This document shows positions 57,172-64,000 of a DNA stretch of 64,000 nucleotides, one piece after another. The stretch is from Thiobacillus sp. 65-1059 (GTDB taxonomy: Bacteria; Pseudomonadota; Gammaproteobacteria; Burkholderiales; Thiobacillaceae). A program made the translations under genes and the position numbers. Within the stretch, counting starts at the first letter, position 1, and each line of letters opens with the position of its first letter. Below the pieces are notes generated by a model that worked only from the letters and a program-made list of their open reading frames with translations, did not search any database and was not told where the DNA came from. Location: positions 1 through 64,000 of the forward strand of contig MKUE01000131.1 of assembly GCA_001897675.1 (NCBI GenBank). The letters run 5' to 3'.

Positions 57172-58593
57172 TCAACTGCGCCTGTAAATATCCTCGAAGC
57201 GCACGATGTCGTCCTCGCCCAGGTAAGAGCCCGACTGCACCTCGATCATGTGCAGGTCGACCTTGCCGGGGTTCTCCAGGCGGTGCGTGGTGCCGAGCGG
57301 AATATAGGTGGACTGGTTCTCGGTCAGCAGCATGGTCGCCTCGCCGCAGGTGACGCTGGCGGTGCCGGACACCACGATCCAGTGCTCGGCGCGGTGGTGG
57401 TGCATCTGCAGGCTGAGCTTCTCGCCCGGCTTGACCATGATGCGCTTGACCTGGAAACGCTCGCCTTCGTCGATGCCTTCGTACCACCCCCAGGGCCTGT
57501 GGACCTGCTTGTGGACCAGATGCTCGCAGCGCTTTTCGGCTTTCAGGCGGTCAACCAGTTTCTTCACGTCCTGCACCTGGTCCTTGTTCGCCACCAGCAC
57601 CACGTCGGCGGTTTCCACCACCACCAGGTCGGATACGCCGAGCATCGCCACCATGCGCGTTTCGGCGCGGACGAAGTTGTTGCAGGCGTTTTCCAGCATG
57701 ACGTCGCCGCGGGTGGCATTGCCCTGCGCGTCCTTGTCCGCCACTTCCCATAATGCCGACCAGGCGCCGATATCGTTCCATGCCATGTCCGCCGGCACCA
57801 CGGCGGCGCGGCGGGTATGCTCCATCACCGCGTAGTCGACCGATTCCGACGGACAGGCCTCGAACGCGGCGGGGTCAAGCCGAACGAAATCGAGGTCGGG
57901 GATGGCGGCATCGAGCGCGGCACGGCTGGCCTCCAGAATGTCGGGGCGCAGGGTCTGCAGTTCATCGAGGAAATCCGCCGCCCGGAACAGGAACATGCCG
58001 CTGTTCCAGAAATACTCGCCTGAGCCGACATACTGCTGCGCGGTGGCGAGGTCGGGCTTTTCGACGAAGCCCGCCACCTGGTACGCGCCGGCGCAGCCCG
58101 GCAGCGGCGCGCCCTTGCGGATGTAGCCGTAGCCGGTTTCGGGGGTCGCCGCGACGATGCCGAAGGTAGCCAGATGACCTTTTCCTGCCGCTTCGGCGGC
58201 AGTGCGGATGGCGGCATGGAAGGCCGCGACGTCGCCGATCAGGTGGTCGGCCGGCAGCACCAGCATCAGCGCGTCGGGGTTGGCGCGCGACAGCATCAGC
58301 GCAGCCACGGCGATGGCCGGCGCGGTGTTGCGTCCCGCCGGCTCCAGCACGATGGCATGCGGCGCGGTGTCGATCTGGCGCATCTGCTCGGCAATCATGA
58401 AGCGATGCTCGACGTTGCACACCATCAGCGGTGCCGCCATTTCCGGCATGTCCGCCAGACGGCTGACAGTGTCCTGCAGCAGGCTGCGGTCGCTGGCGAG
58501 CGGCAGCAGTTGCTTGGGCAGGGCCGCGCGGGACAAGGGCCACAGGCGCGTGCCCGAGCCGCCGGAAAGGATCACGGGATGGATGGTGGTCAT
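57172..58593 (-). CDS. manC: Mannose-1-phosphate guanylyltransferase/mannose-6-phosphate isomerase
   Basis: 473-residue bifunctional type II enzyme making GDP-mannose. Nucleotidyltransferase signature VILSGGSGTRLWPLSR at the N-terminus and FVEKPDLATAQQYV; the C-terminal cupin isomerase domain has RPWGWYEGIDEGERFQVKRIMVKPGEKLSLQMHHHRAEHWIVVSGTA. GDP-mannose feeds exopolysaccharide, LPS or GDP-rhamnose/fucose. Last gene of the rfb series, 21 bases after rfbD. Confidence 0.95.
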   Translation of the reverse strand: MTTIHPVILSGGSGTRLWPLSRAALPKQLLPLASDRSLLQDTVSRLADMPEMAAPLMVCNVEHRFMIAEQMRQIDTAPHAIVLEPAGRNTAPAIAVAALMLSRANPDALMLVLPADHLIGDVAAFHAAIRTAAEAAGKGHLATFGIVAATPETGYGYIRKGAPLPGCAGAYQVAGFVEKPDLATAQQYVGSGEYFWNSGMFLFRAADFLDELQTLRPDILEASRAALDAAIPDLDFVRLDPAAFEACPSESVDYAVMEHTRRAAVVPADMAWNDIGAWSALWEVADKDAQGNATRGDVMLENACNNFVRAETRMVAMLGVSDLVVVETADVVLVANKDQVQDVKKLVDRLKAEKRCEHLVHKQVHRPWGWYEGIDEGERFQVKRIMVKPGEKLSLQMHHHRAEHWIVVSGTASVTCGEATMLLTENQSTYIPLGTTHRLENPGKVDLHMIEVQSGSYLGEDDIVRFEDIYRRS

Positions 58594-58614
58594 ATCGTGT
58601 GCTCTGCTAAAAAG

Positions 58615-59493
58615 TCATGTCGTCGATTGAGGCAAATTCCGTTCCAGGCACAGGGCGAGCGCGCTTTCCCAAGCGGGCAGCCGCACCCCGAAAGTCGCTG
58701 CCAGCTTGCCGCAATCCAGCTGCGAGTTGAGCGGGCGAACGGCGGGGGTCGGATAGTCGGAGGTCGGGATCGCGGTCAGGCGGGCACATTTTTCATCCGG
58801 GCCGCCCTGCTGCGCCAGGATGGCTGCGGCAAAGCCGTGCCAGCTGGTGCGGCCGCGGCAGCTCAGATGATAGATCCCGGACGTTGCAGCCCGATCGGGC
58901 CGGTCCAGCCAGCGCGCAATGGTCAAAGCGCTGGCTTCGGCGATCAGGCGCGACCAGGTCGGCGCACCGAACTGGTCGTCGACCACCGTCAGGATGTCGC
59001 GCTCGCGCGCCAGCCGCTGCATGGTCAACAGGAAGTTGCGGCCGCGCAGGCCGTAGACCCAGCTGGTGCGCAGGATCAGATGGGGGGTGCCGCTGCGCTG
59101 CACCGCCTGCTCGCCCGCCAGCTTGCTCGCGCCATACACGCCCAGCGGATTCGGCACGTCCGCTTCCGTATAGGCAACGGGTTTGCGGCCATCAAACACG
59201 TAGTCGGTGGAAAACTGCACCAGCGGAACGCCGCAAGCGGCGAGTTCGCCCGGCGCGTCGGCGTTGACGGCATACGCCAGACCGGGCTCGGATTCGGCCT
59301 TGTCGACCGCCGTGTAGGCTGCCGGGTTGACGATCAGATCCGGCGCGATCGCCGCCACCGTGCGGCGGATGCTTGCCGTATCGGCGAGGTCAAGGAGACT
59401 GCGGCCGGCAGCGATCACGTCGCCCAGCGGCGCCAGCGTGCGCTGCAATTCCCAGCCCACCTGGCCGCCGACGCCGGTAAGCAGGATTCTCAC
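58615..59493 (-). CDS. rfbD: dTDP-4-dehydrorhamnose reductase
   Basis: 292 residues, last step of dTDP-L-rhamnose synthesis. NAD(P)-fold ILLTGVGGQVGWELQRTL at the N-terminus, active-site pair in NPLGVYGASKLAGEQAV, and STDYVFDG. It starts with GTG inside the rfbC stop (GTGA overlap); the 378-residue ORF-track version extends through rfbC in another frame. Confidence 0.95.
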   Translation of the reverse strand: MRILLTGVGGQVGWELQRTLAPLGDVIAAGRSLLDLADTASIRRTVAAIAPDLIVNPAAYTAVDKAESEPGLAYAVNADAPGELAACGVPLVQFSTDYVFDGRKPVAYTEADVPNPLGVYGASKLAGEQAVQRSGTPHLILRTSWVYGLRGRNFLLTMQRLARERDILTVVDDQFGAPTWSRLIAEASALTIARWLDRPDRAATSGIYHLSCRGRTSWHGFAAAILAQQGGPDEKCARLTAIPTSDYPTPAVRPLNSQLDCGKLAATFGVRLPAWESALALCLERNLPQSTT

Positions 59494-60032
59494 GCAAACA
59501 CCTCGCACTCGGCGAGCGGCAAGCCGGCCTGGTCCTTGGCGGACAATAGCGGTTCGCCCTGCAGCGGCCAGGCGATGTCGAGCGCCGGATCGTTCCACAG
59601 CAGGCTGCGCTCGAACTGCGGCGCGTAGTAGTCGGTGGTCTTGTAGAGAAATTCGGCATGCTCGGACAGCACCAGAAAACCGTGCGCGAAGCCCGGCGGA
59701 ATCCACGCCATGTCGTGCGTTTCGGCCGACAGGCGGAAGCTGGCGGCGCATCCGAAATGCGGCGAGCTGCGGCGCAGGTCGACCGCCACGTCTAACACCT
59801 CGCCCGCCGCCACGCGCACCAGCTTGCCCTGCGGCTGGCGGATCTGGTAATGCAGCCCGCGCAACACGCCTTTTGCCGAACGCGAGTGGTTGTCCTGCAC
59901 GAACTCGGCATCGATGCCGAGTTCGGCAAAGGCCTTGCGGTTATAGCTTTCGAAGAAAAATCCACGCGTGTCGCCGAACACCCTGGGACGCAGCAGCAGC
60001 ACATCGGGGTGCCGGGTGGCAATGACCTGCAT
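59490..60032 (-). CDS. rfbC: dTDP-4-dehydrorhamnose 3,5-epimerase
   Basis: 180-residue cupin epimerase. FGDTRGFFFESYNRKAF, NHSRSAKGVLRGLHYQ (with the catalytic His) and WIPPGFAHGFLVLSE are standard. Overlaps rfbA by one base and rfbD by four, so the operon is tightly coupled. Confidence 0.97.
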   Translation of the reverse strand: MQVIATRHPDVLLLRPRVFGDTRGFFFESYNRKAFAELGIDAEFVQDNHSRSAKGVLRGLHYQIRQPQGKLVRVAAGEVLDVAVDLRRSSPHFGCAASFRLSAETHDMAWIPPGFAHGFLVLSEHAEFLYKTTDYYAPQFERSLLWNDPALDIAWPLQGEPLLSAKDQAGLPLAECEVFA

Positions 60033-60916
60033 CAGAACACCCGCTCGCTCAGCACGTCGATCAGATAACGCCCGTAATCGTTTTTCAGCAACGGCTGCGC
60101 CAGCGCCTGCAGTTGCGCGGCGTCGATGAAGCCCTGGCGGTAGGCGATTTCTTCCGGGCAGGCGATCTTCAGCCCCTGGCGCTTCTCGATGGTCTGGATG
60201 TACAGCGCCGCCTCGATCAGCGAATCGTGGGTGCCGGTGTCGAGCCAGGCCTGGCCGCGTCCCATTACCTGCACGTCGAGTTCGCCCCAGTCGAGATACT
60301 GGCGGTTGACGTCGGTGATTTCCAGCTCGCCGCGCAGCGATGGCTTCAGCGCACGCGCGACGTCGATCACCCGGTTGTCATAAAAATACAGACCGGTGAC
60401 GGCGTAGCGCGATTTCGGCCGGGCGGGTTTTTCCTCCAGGCTGACCGCGCGCCCGGCAGCGTCGAATTCGACCACCCCGTAGCGCTCGGGGTCTTGCACC
60501 GGATAGGCGAACACGGTGGCGCCGTGCGCGCGCTGTCCCGCCGCCCGCAAATCCTGGCTCAGTTCGTGGCCGTAGAAAAGGTTGTCGCCCAGCACCAGGG
60601 CGCTGGGATCGTTGCCGATGAAGTCGCTGCCGATGAGAAAAGCCTGCGCCAGCCCCTCGGGCGCCGCCTGCACCGCGTACCGGATGTTGAGCCCCCATTG
60701 CGCGCCGTCGCCCAGCAGCTGCTCGAAGCGCGGCGTGTCCTGCGGGGTGGAAATCAGCAGGATGTCGCGGATCCCCGCCAGCATCAGCGTGGTCAGCGGG
60801 TAGTACACCATGGGCTTGTCGTAGACCGGCAGCAGCTGCTTGGATACGGTCTGCGTGATCGGGTACAGGCGGGTGCCGGAGCCGCCGGCGAGGATGATGC
60901 CCTTGCGTGTGCTCAT
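60032..60916 (-). CDS. rfbA: Glucose-1-phosphate thymidylyltransferase
   Basis: 294 residues, first step of dTDP-rhamnose synthesis. [43 protein letters not shown] opens the protein; the catalytic Asp is in [11 protein letters not shown]. Length and motifs are normal. Four-base overlap with rfbB. Confidence 0.97.
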   Translation of the reverse strand: MSTRKGIILAGGSGTRLYPITQTVSKQLLPVYDKPMVYYPLTTLMLAGIRDILLISTPQDTPRFEQLLGDGAQWGLNIRYAVQAAPEGLAQAFLIGSDFIGNDPSALVLGDNLFYGHELSQDLRAAGQRAHGATVFAYPVQDPERYGVVEFDAAGRAVSLEEKPARPKSRYAVTGLYFYDNRVIDVARALKPSLRGELEITDVNRQYLDWGELDVQVMGRGQAWLDTGTHDSLIEAALYIQTIEKRQGLKIACPEEIAYRQGFIDAAQLQALAQPLLKNDYGRYLIDVLSERVF

Positions 60917-61980
60917 GCCGGATGATCTGCGTAGTTTCTGGAAACCCAGTTGCGGTATTCGCCGCTGGTCACATGGGCCACCCAGTCCTGGTTGTCCAGA
61001 TACCAGGCGACCGTCTTCCTGATCCCGCTCTCGAAGGTTTCGCTCGGCACCCAGCCGAGTTCGCGCTCGATCTTGCGGGCGTCGATCGCATAGCGCCGGT
61101 CGTGGCCGGGCCGATCCTTGACGAACGCAATCAGGCTGGCATGCGGCATCACCGGCGATTCAGGATGGCGCTCATCGAGCATCGCGCACAGGGCATTCAC
61201 CACCTCCAGATTGGTTTTCTCGTTGCAGCCGCCGATGTTGTAGGTCTCCCCCACCCGTCCGGCCTCCAGCACGCGCCGGATCGCGCTGCAGTGGTCGCCG
61301 ACATACAGCCAGTCGCGGACATTGCTGCCGTCGCCGTAGATCGGCAGCGGCCTGCCCGCCAGCGCGTTGTGGATGACCAGCGGGATGAGCTTTTCCGGAA
61401 ACTGCAGCGGCCCGTAATTGTTCGAGCAGTTGGTGGTCAGCACCGGCAGGCCATAGGTGTGATGATAGGCGCGCACCAGATGATCCGATGCCGCCTTCGA
61501 CGCCGAATACGGGCTGTTCGGCGCATACGGCGTAGCTTCGGAAAACGCCGGATCGGCTGCGCCGAGCGAGCCGTACACTTCGTCGGTCGACACATGCAGA
61601 AAACGGAATGCCGCCTGTTCGTCCGCGGGCAGCTGCGACCAATGCGCGCGCACCGCTTCCAACAACTGGAAGGTACCGACCACATTGGTCTGGATGAACT
61701 CGGCGGGACCGTGGATGGAGCGGTCGACATGGCTTTCCGCCGCGAAATTGATGATCGCGCGGGGCCGGTATTGCTGTAGCAGCGCATCAACGACCGCTCG
61801 GTCGCCGATGTCACCCTGGACGAAGACATGCCGTGCATCCCCCTGCAGGGGCCGCAGGTTTTCCAGATTGCCCGCATAGGTCAGCTTGTCGAGATTGACG
61901 ACGGGCTCGTTTCCCTCCGTCAGCCAGTCAATGACGAAATTGGCGCCGATGAACCCCGCGCCGCCGGTGACCAGAATCAT
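60913..61980 (-). CDS. rfbB: dTDP-glucose 4,6-dehydratase
   Basis: 355 residues, second step of dTDP-rhamnose synthesis. [15 protein letters not shown] at the N-terminus, [10 protein letters not shown], and the YxxxK pair in [17 protein letters not shown]. Seven bases after the EpsD-like gene, so that gene probably shares the transcript. Confidence 0.97.
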   Translation of the reverse strand: MILVTGGAGFIGANFVIDWLTEGNEPVVNLDKLTYAGNLENLRPLQGDARHVFVQGDIGDRAVVDALLQQYRPRAIINFAAESHVDRSIHGPAEFIQTNVVGTFQLLEAVRAHWSQLPADEQAAFRFLHVSTDEVYGSLGAADPAFSEATPYAPNSPYSASKAASDHLVRAYHHTYGLPVLTTNCSNNYGPLQFPEKLIPLVIHNALAGRPLPIYGDGSNVRDWLYVGDHCSAIRRVLEAGRVGETYNIGGCNEKTNLEVVNALCAMLDERHPESPVMPHASLIAFVKDRPGHDRRYAIDARKIERELGWVPSETFESGIRKTVAWYLDNQDWVAHVTSGEYRNWVSRNYADHPA

Positions 61981-61987
61981 GCCGGGC

Positions 61988-62860
61988 TCAGGGCTTGCCG
62001 GTTTGCCCAGCAGGCTTGCCGATTTGCGGAGCCGGCGCGAAACCAGTGGCGTATTCGATTTTTCCGCTGGCGCGCAGTTTTCTGATTTCGGCTTCCAGCA
62101 GGGTTTTGCGTTTCTCGCCCAGCACGACGCGCCCGATTGCGGCCCTGGCCTGCTCCAGCGTTACGGGCTGCGCCTGGCTGCCCTGCAATTGCAGCACGCT
62201 GACACGATTCTCCCCCATCGGCACCACCACCACCTGGCCGTCCTTCATGTTGATCAGTTGCGCCAGCATGGGGGCGGAAATCTGTTCCGCCGGCTTGACC
62301 GCCATGCCCGTCTTGCCGTCGATCCCCTGCGCGCGCAACCAGTCGGCAAACTCGGCCAGCGTGCGGCTCTGCTTGAGTTGCGCCTCGACCTCGGCAACGC
62401 GCGCCGGCGCCAGCTGCAGCTCCAGTTCCTGGACGCGGTAGATCTTGCGCTGCGCGAACAATTCGGGATGCCGGTCGTAATAATCCTGGATTTCCGTGTC
62501 GGCAGGCTGGGCCATGTCTTTGAACAGGCGTTCCATGTACGCCTCGACCAGCACCTGACGCTGCGCCTGCTGCATTGCCAGGACAACCTCGGGAGCCTGG
62601 TCCAGCCTGGCCTCTTTGGCTGCGTGGCTGACCAAATGCTGATCGATCAGGGCTTCCAGCACCCTGCCGCGCGCCTGAGCGGACTCGGTCGCGTCAAGCT
62701 TGCCCAGACGGGCCACTGCACGCCCCAGCTCGACCTCGCTGATTGCGTCGCCGCCTACCGTTGCCGCGATGCCGTCCTTGGCGGTCGTGGCCGGCTGTTC
62801 GCAGGCGACCAGCGACAAGGCCGCAACGGCCACGAGAAAGGATGTGCGGTGGATTTTCAT
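61988..62860 (-). CDS. epsD: EpsD-family peptidyl-prolyl isomerase lipoprotein
   Basis: 290 residues. Lipoprotein signal [15 protein letters not shown], then an SurA/PrsA-like N-terminal helical region ([37 protein letters not shown]) and a poorly conserved parvulin-like segment (about 150-220). This matches the EpsD family, usually encoded in PEP-CTERM-associated exopolysaccharide loci. It heads the rfbBACD-manC series, so it may help assemble the polysaccharide export machinery. No prsT, epsE or PEP-CTERM gene is in the window. Confidence 0.78.
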   Translation of the reverse strand: MKIHRTSFLVAVAALSLVACEQPATTAKDGIAATVGGDAISEVELGRAVARLGKLDATESAQARGRVLEALIDQHLVSHAAKEARLDQAPEVVLAMQQAQRQVLVEAYMERLFKDMAQPADTEIQDYYDRHPELFAQRKIYRVQELELQLAPARVAEVEAQLKQSRTLAEFADWLRAQGIDGKTGMAVKPAEQISAPMLAQLINMKDGQVVVVPMGENRVSVLQLQGSQAQPVTLEQARAAIGRVVLGEKRKTLLEAEIRKLRASGKIEYATGFAPAPQIGKPAGQTGKP

Positions 62861-62938
62861 TGACGCTCCGGTCGTTCAGACGAATCGCCGGTATGGTGCG
62901 GGATTCCGCTGCATTCGGCAAGTTCGCCGGGCGGGGGC

Positions 62939-62965
62939 TAAAGAAAAAACGACCGACGCCGTAAT
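62939..62965 (+). promoter_or_regulatory. Sigma28 (FliA)-like promoter in the epsD upstream region
   Basis: TAAAGAAA, exactly 11 bases, GCCGTAAT. Against TAAAGTTT-N11-GCCGATAA it keeps all of TAAAG and GCCG. It faces away from epsD into a 180-base stretch without a gene that ends in two terminator-type structures. A weaker sigma70-type -10, TATATT, is at 63024-63029. Confidence 0.5.
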
Positions 62966-62971
62966 TCAGAA

Positions 62972-63128
62972 TCACTACCTCAGCTTGAAGCCATATGCCG
63001 CTGGCGCAAGCCGTTTGTTGGCCTATATTCAGACTGTGTAGAACTCCTGGTAAAGGGTTTATCCCTAGGCGCTCCTCCTCCTGCCACACCAGGTTTTTTT
63101 GCGGCGCCTCGGGCGCCGCTTTTGTTTT
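62972..63128 (+). ncRNA. Candidate flagella-linked small RNA
   Basis: No ORF of note, but a sigma28-like promoter on one side and terminators on the other. The 3' part folds as CCTGGT (63046-63051) with ACCAGG (63088-63093), an inner GGG-TTTAT-CCC hairpin, and an exposed CTCCTCCTCCT (63072-63082) that could pair with AGGAGG-type Shine-Dalgarno sequences; T7 and a GC-rich terminator follow. A shorter form of about 65-95 bases could start from the TATATT at 63024. No known RNA family is recognised; 6S-type end pairing is absent. Confidence 0.35.
63101..63128 (+). terminator. Rho-independent terminator on the plus strand
   Basis: GCGGCGCC-TCG-GGCGCCGC followed by TTTTGTTTT. No plus-strand gene precedes it; the minus-strand coiled-coil gene ends 16 bases beyond and would read A-runs, not U-runs, here. 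It therefore supports an unannotated plus-strand transcript. Confidence 0.75.
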
Positions 63129-63144
63129 ACGGCTCCGGATCGTG

Positions 63145-63705
63145 CTAGCGGCCCGACTCTTCAGCAAACGCCCTCACCCCGGCCGATGCACGCGCTTGAC
63201 TGAGCGCCTCGGCCGCCCTTTCCCTGGTCGCCCGTAGCCTGGCCGCCTGCTCCTCTTTCGTGGATTGCGCCGCCAGAGCGAGTTGCTCCTCGCGTTTGGC
63301 CTTCTCTGCCTGCTGCCGCTTCGCGTGCAACGCCTCCTGGCGCTCGCGTTCGGCTTGCTCAGTCCGCGCCGCCGCCTCCAGGCGGGTTCGCGCCTGGGCG
63401 GCCTCGACGGCCTGCCGATGTTTGCTTTCCCTGATCGCCTGCTGGCGCGCCTGCTCCGCCTCTCGCTTGCGCTCCGCTTCCTCTTGCGCCTTCTGGGCAT
63501 CGAGGCGGGCACGTGCCTCCTTGATGTCGGCGCGGATCTGCGCCCCGGTCTGACGGATACGCTCGCCTATCGCCGCCAGATCTTCGGCGGAAACGGCCGG
63601 GGTTTCGGACACAGTCTTGCCACGTTCCGTGTCGGCAGCCTGGGCGCAGACTGACAGCAGCATTGCCAGCGTGGCGGCGGCACGCGATGCGTAGTGGACG
63701 TTCAT
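63145..63705 (-). CDS. Secreted coiled-coil protein of unknown function
   Basis: 186 residues. Signal peptide (ASRAAATLAMLLSVCAQA), then about 140 residues of uninterrupted Ala/Arg/Glu/Gln-rich helix (QAARTRLEAAARTEQAERERQEALHAK-like), surely a long coiled coil. The ATG was chosen for GGAAGGAAATTA upstream and the signal peptide; the ORF-track start is 14 codons longer. TolA-like or spectrin-like stalk proteins look similar, but no further domain is present, so no function is offered. Confidence 0.75.
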   Translation of the reverse strand: MNVHYASRAAATLAMLLSVCAQAADTERGKTVSETPAVSAEDLAAIGERIRQTGAQIRADIKEARARLDAQKAQEEAERKREAEQARQQAIRESKHRQAVEAAQARTRLEAAARTEQAERERQEALHAKRQQAEKAKREEQLALAAQSTKEEQAARLRATRERAAEALSQARASAGVRAFAEESGR

Positions 63706-63808
63706 TAATTTCCTTCCGTCTCGGCAAACAGACGCAGGCGCCAGCAACCCAATAGCGCCTGCCGCTAGGAAGGTTTACGGCCACGCATGCATGAAGCTTT
63801 ACGGGAAA

Positions 63809-64000
63809 TTACGCCGCCACGGCCTCTTCAAACTCCAGGCCGACCTTTCCGCTGGCGTCCAGGTCGATCGTCACCCGCCCGCCGTGCGCCAGCTTGCCGA
63901 ACAGCAACTCATCGGCCAGCGCCTTGCGGATGGTGTCCTGGATCAGGCGTGCCATCGGCCGCGCACCCATCAGCGGGTCGAAGCCGTGCTTGGCGAGATA
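63809..64000 (-). CDS. clpA: ATP-dependent Clp protease ATPase subunit ClpA (3' end, partial)
   Basis: 63 codons at the window edge, open to 64000 and stopping at a TAA (63809-63811). It reads YLAKHGFDPLMGARPMARLI, then QDTIRKALADELLFGKLAHGG, the C-terminal D2 end of ClpA, closing in EEAVAA. ClpA unfolds substrates for ClpP; clpS is often its upstream neighbour but lies outside the window. Not in the ORF track because it is short. Confidence 0.93.
   Translation of the reverse strand, partial: YLAKHGFDPLMGARPMARLIQDTIRKALADELLFGKLAHGGRVTIDLDASGKVGLEFEEAVAA

Noticed and set aside
57005-57487. 160-residue minus-strand ORF in the flhD upstream region
   Set aside because: Mostly an out-of-frame copy of the manC cupin end; no domain or ribosome-binding site.
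62972-63128. 6S RNA
   Set aside because: The ends cannot pair to form the 6S stem and bubble; kept only as an unknown small-RNA candidate.

Overview
The window looks like a chromosome segment of a GC-rich betaproteobacterium. The gene content suggests a Thiobacillus/Nitrosomonadales-like chemolithotroph: respiratory nitrate reductase with NnrS, an SQR-like flavoprotein beside a DsrC/TusE-fold protein, a group 3b-type NiFe (sulf)hydrogenase, chromate and heavy-metal efflux, and flagella run by FlhDC together with FlhF/FlhG. The genus is an inference from gene content only. No rRNA or tRNA gene and no CRISPR array was found.

Layout. 1-4.0 kb (+): end of a nar operon (narJ tail, narI), an SQR-like flavoprotein, a DsrC/TusE-like protein, a terminator-type hairpin and nnrS. 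4.0-11.3 kb: P2-type cation ATPase (-), a PAS-GGDEF-EAL protein, a SUMF1/FGE-like protein and a DgcZ-like diguanylate cyclase with a zinc-binding CZB domain. 11.3-18.4 kb: FAD oxidoreductase, GNAT, MFS and Atm1-like ABC exporter (all -), then ArsC/Spx-like, dapE and prmB (+). 18.4-22.9 kb (-): hydBGDA plus maturation protease, with a palindrome in front of hydB. 23-26.3 kb: small MscS-like membrane protein, rluB, scpB, scpA.

26.4-34.7 kb: probable acquired chromate island. A short tyrosine recombinase, whose ribosome-binding site lies inside a hairpin, is followed by chrB-chrA-chrC(SOD)-rhodanese, a metallo-beta-lactamase-fold protein with a degenerate metal site, two tandem stand-alone ChrB-C-domain proteins, an MFS permease and a TonB-like protein. 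chrB appears to be leaderless, with two TGTAA-N6-TTACA palindromes exactly 20 bp apart over its promoter and start. 34.8-42.7 kb (-): HME-type RND efflux system (outer-membrane factor, adaptor, pump) with three His-rich accessory proteins. 43-45.4 kb: lon.

45.4-56.9 kb (-): flagellar regulon. flhDC plus a membrane-anchored methyltransferase; motAB behind a sigma28-like promoter; flhB-flhA-flhF-flhG-fliA-motC-motD behind a recognisable FlhD4C2 box. Two complete stator pairs are encoded. 57.2-62.9 kb (-): dTDP-rhamnose and GDP-mannose precursor genes (rfbBACD, manC) preceded by an EpsD-type peptidyl-prolyl isomerase lipoprotein. 62.9-63.1 kb (+): a sigma28-like promoter, a CUCCUCCUCCU stretch and two terminator-type structures suggest an unannotated small RNA. 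63.1-64 kb (-): secreted coiled-coil protein and the 3' end of clpA.

Two kinds of work connect the genes. One is respiration and detoxification on nitrate, sulfur, hydrogen and metals. The other is the motile/sessile switch: flagellum, stators, two c-di-GMP enzymes and exopolysaccharide precursors.
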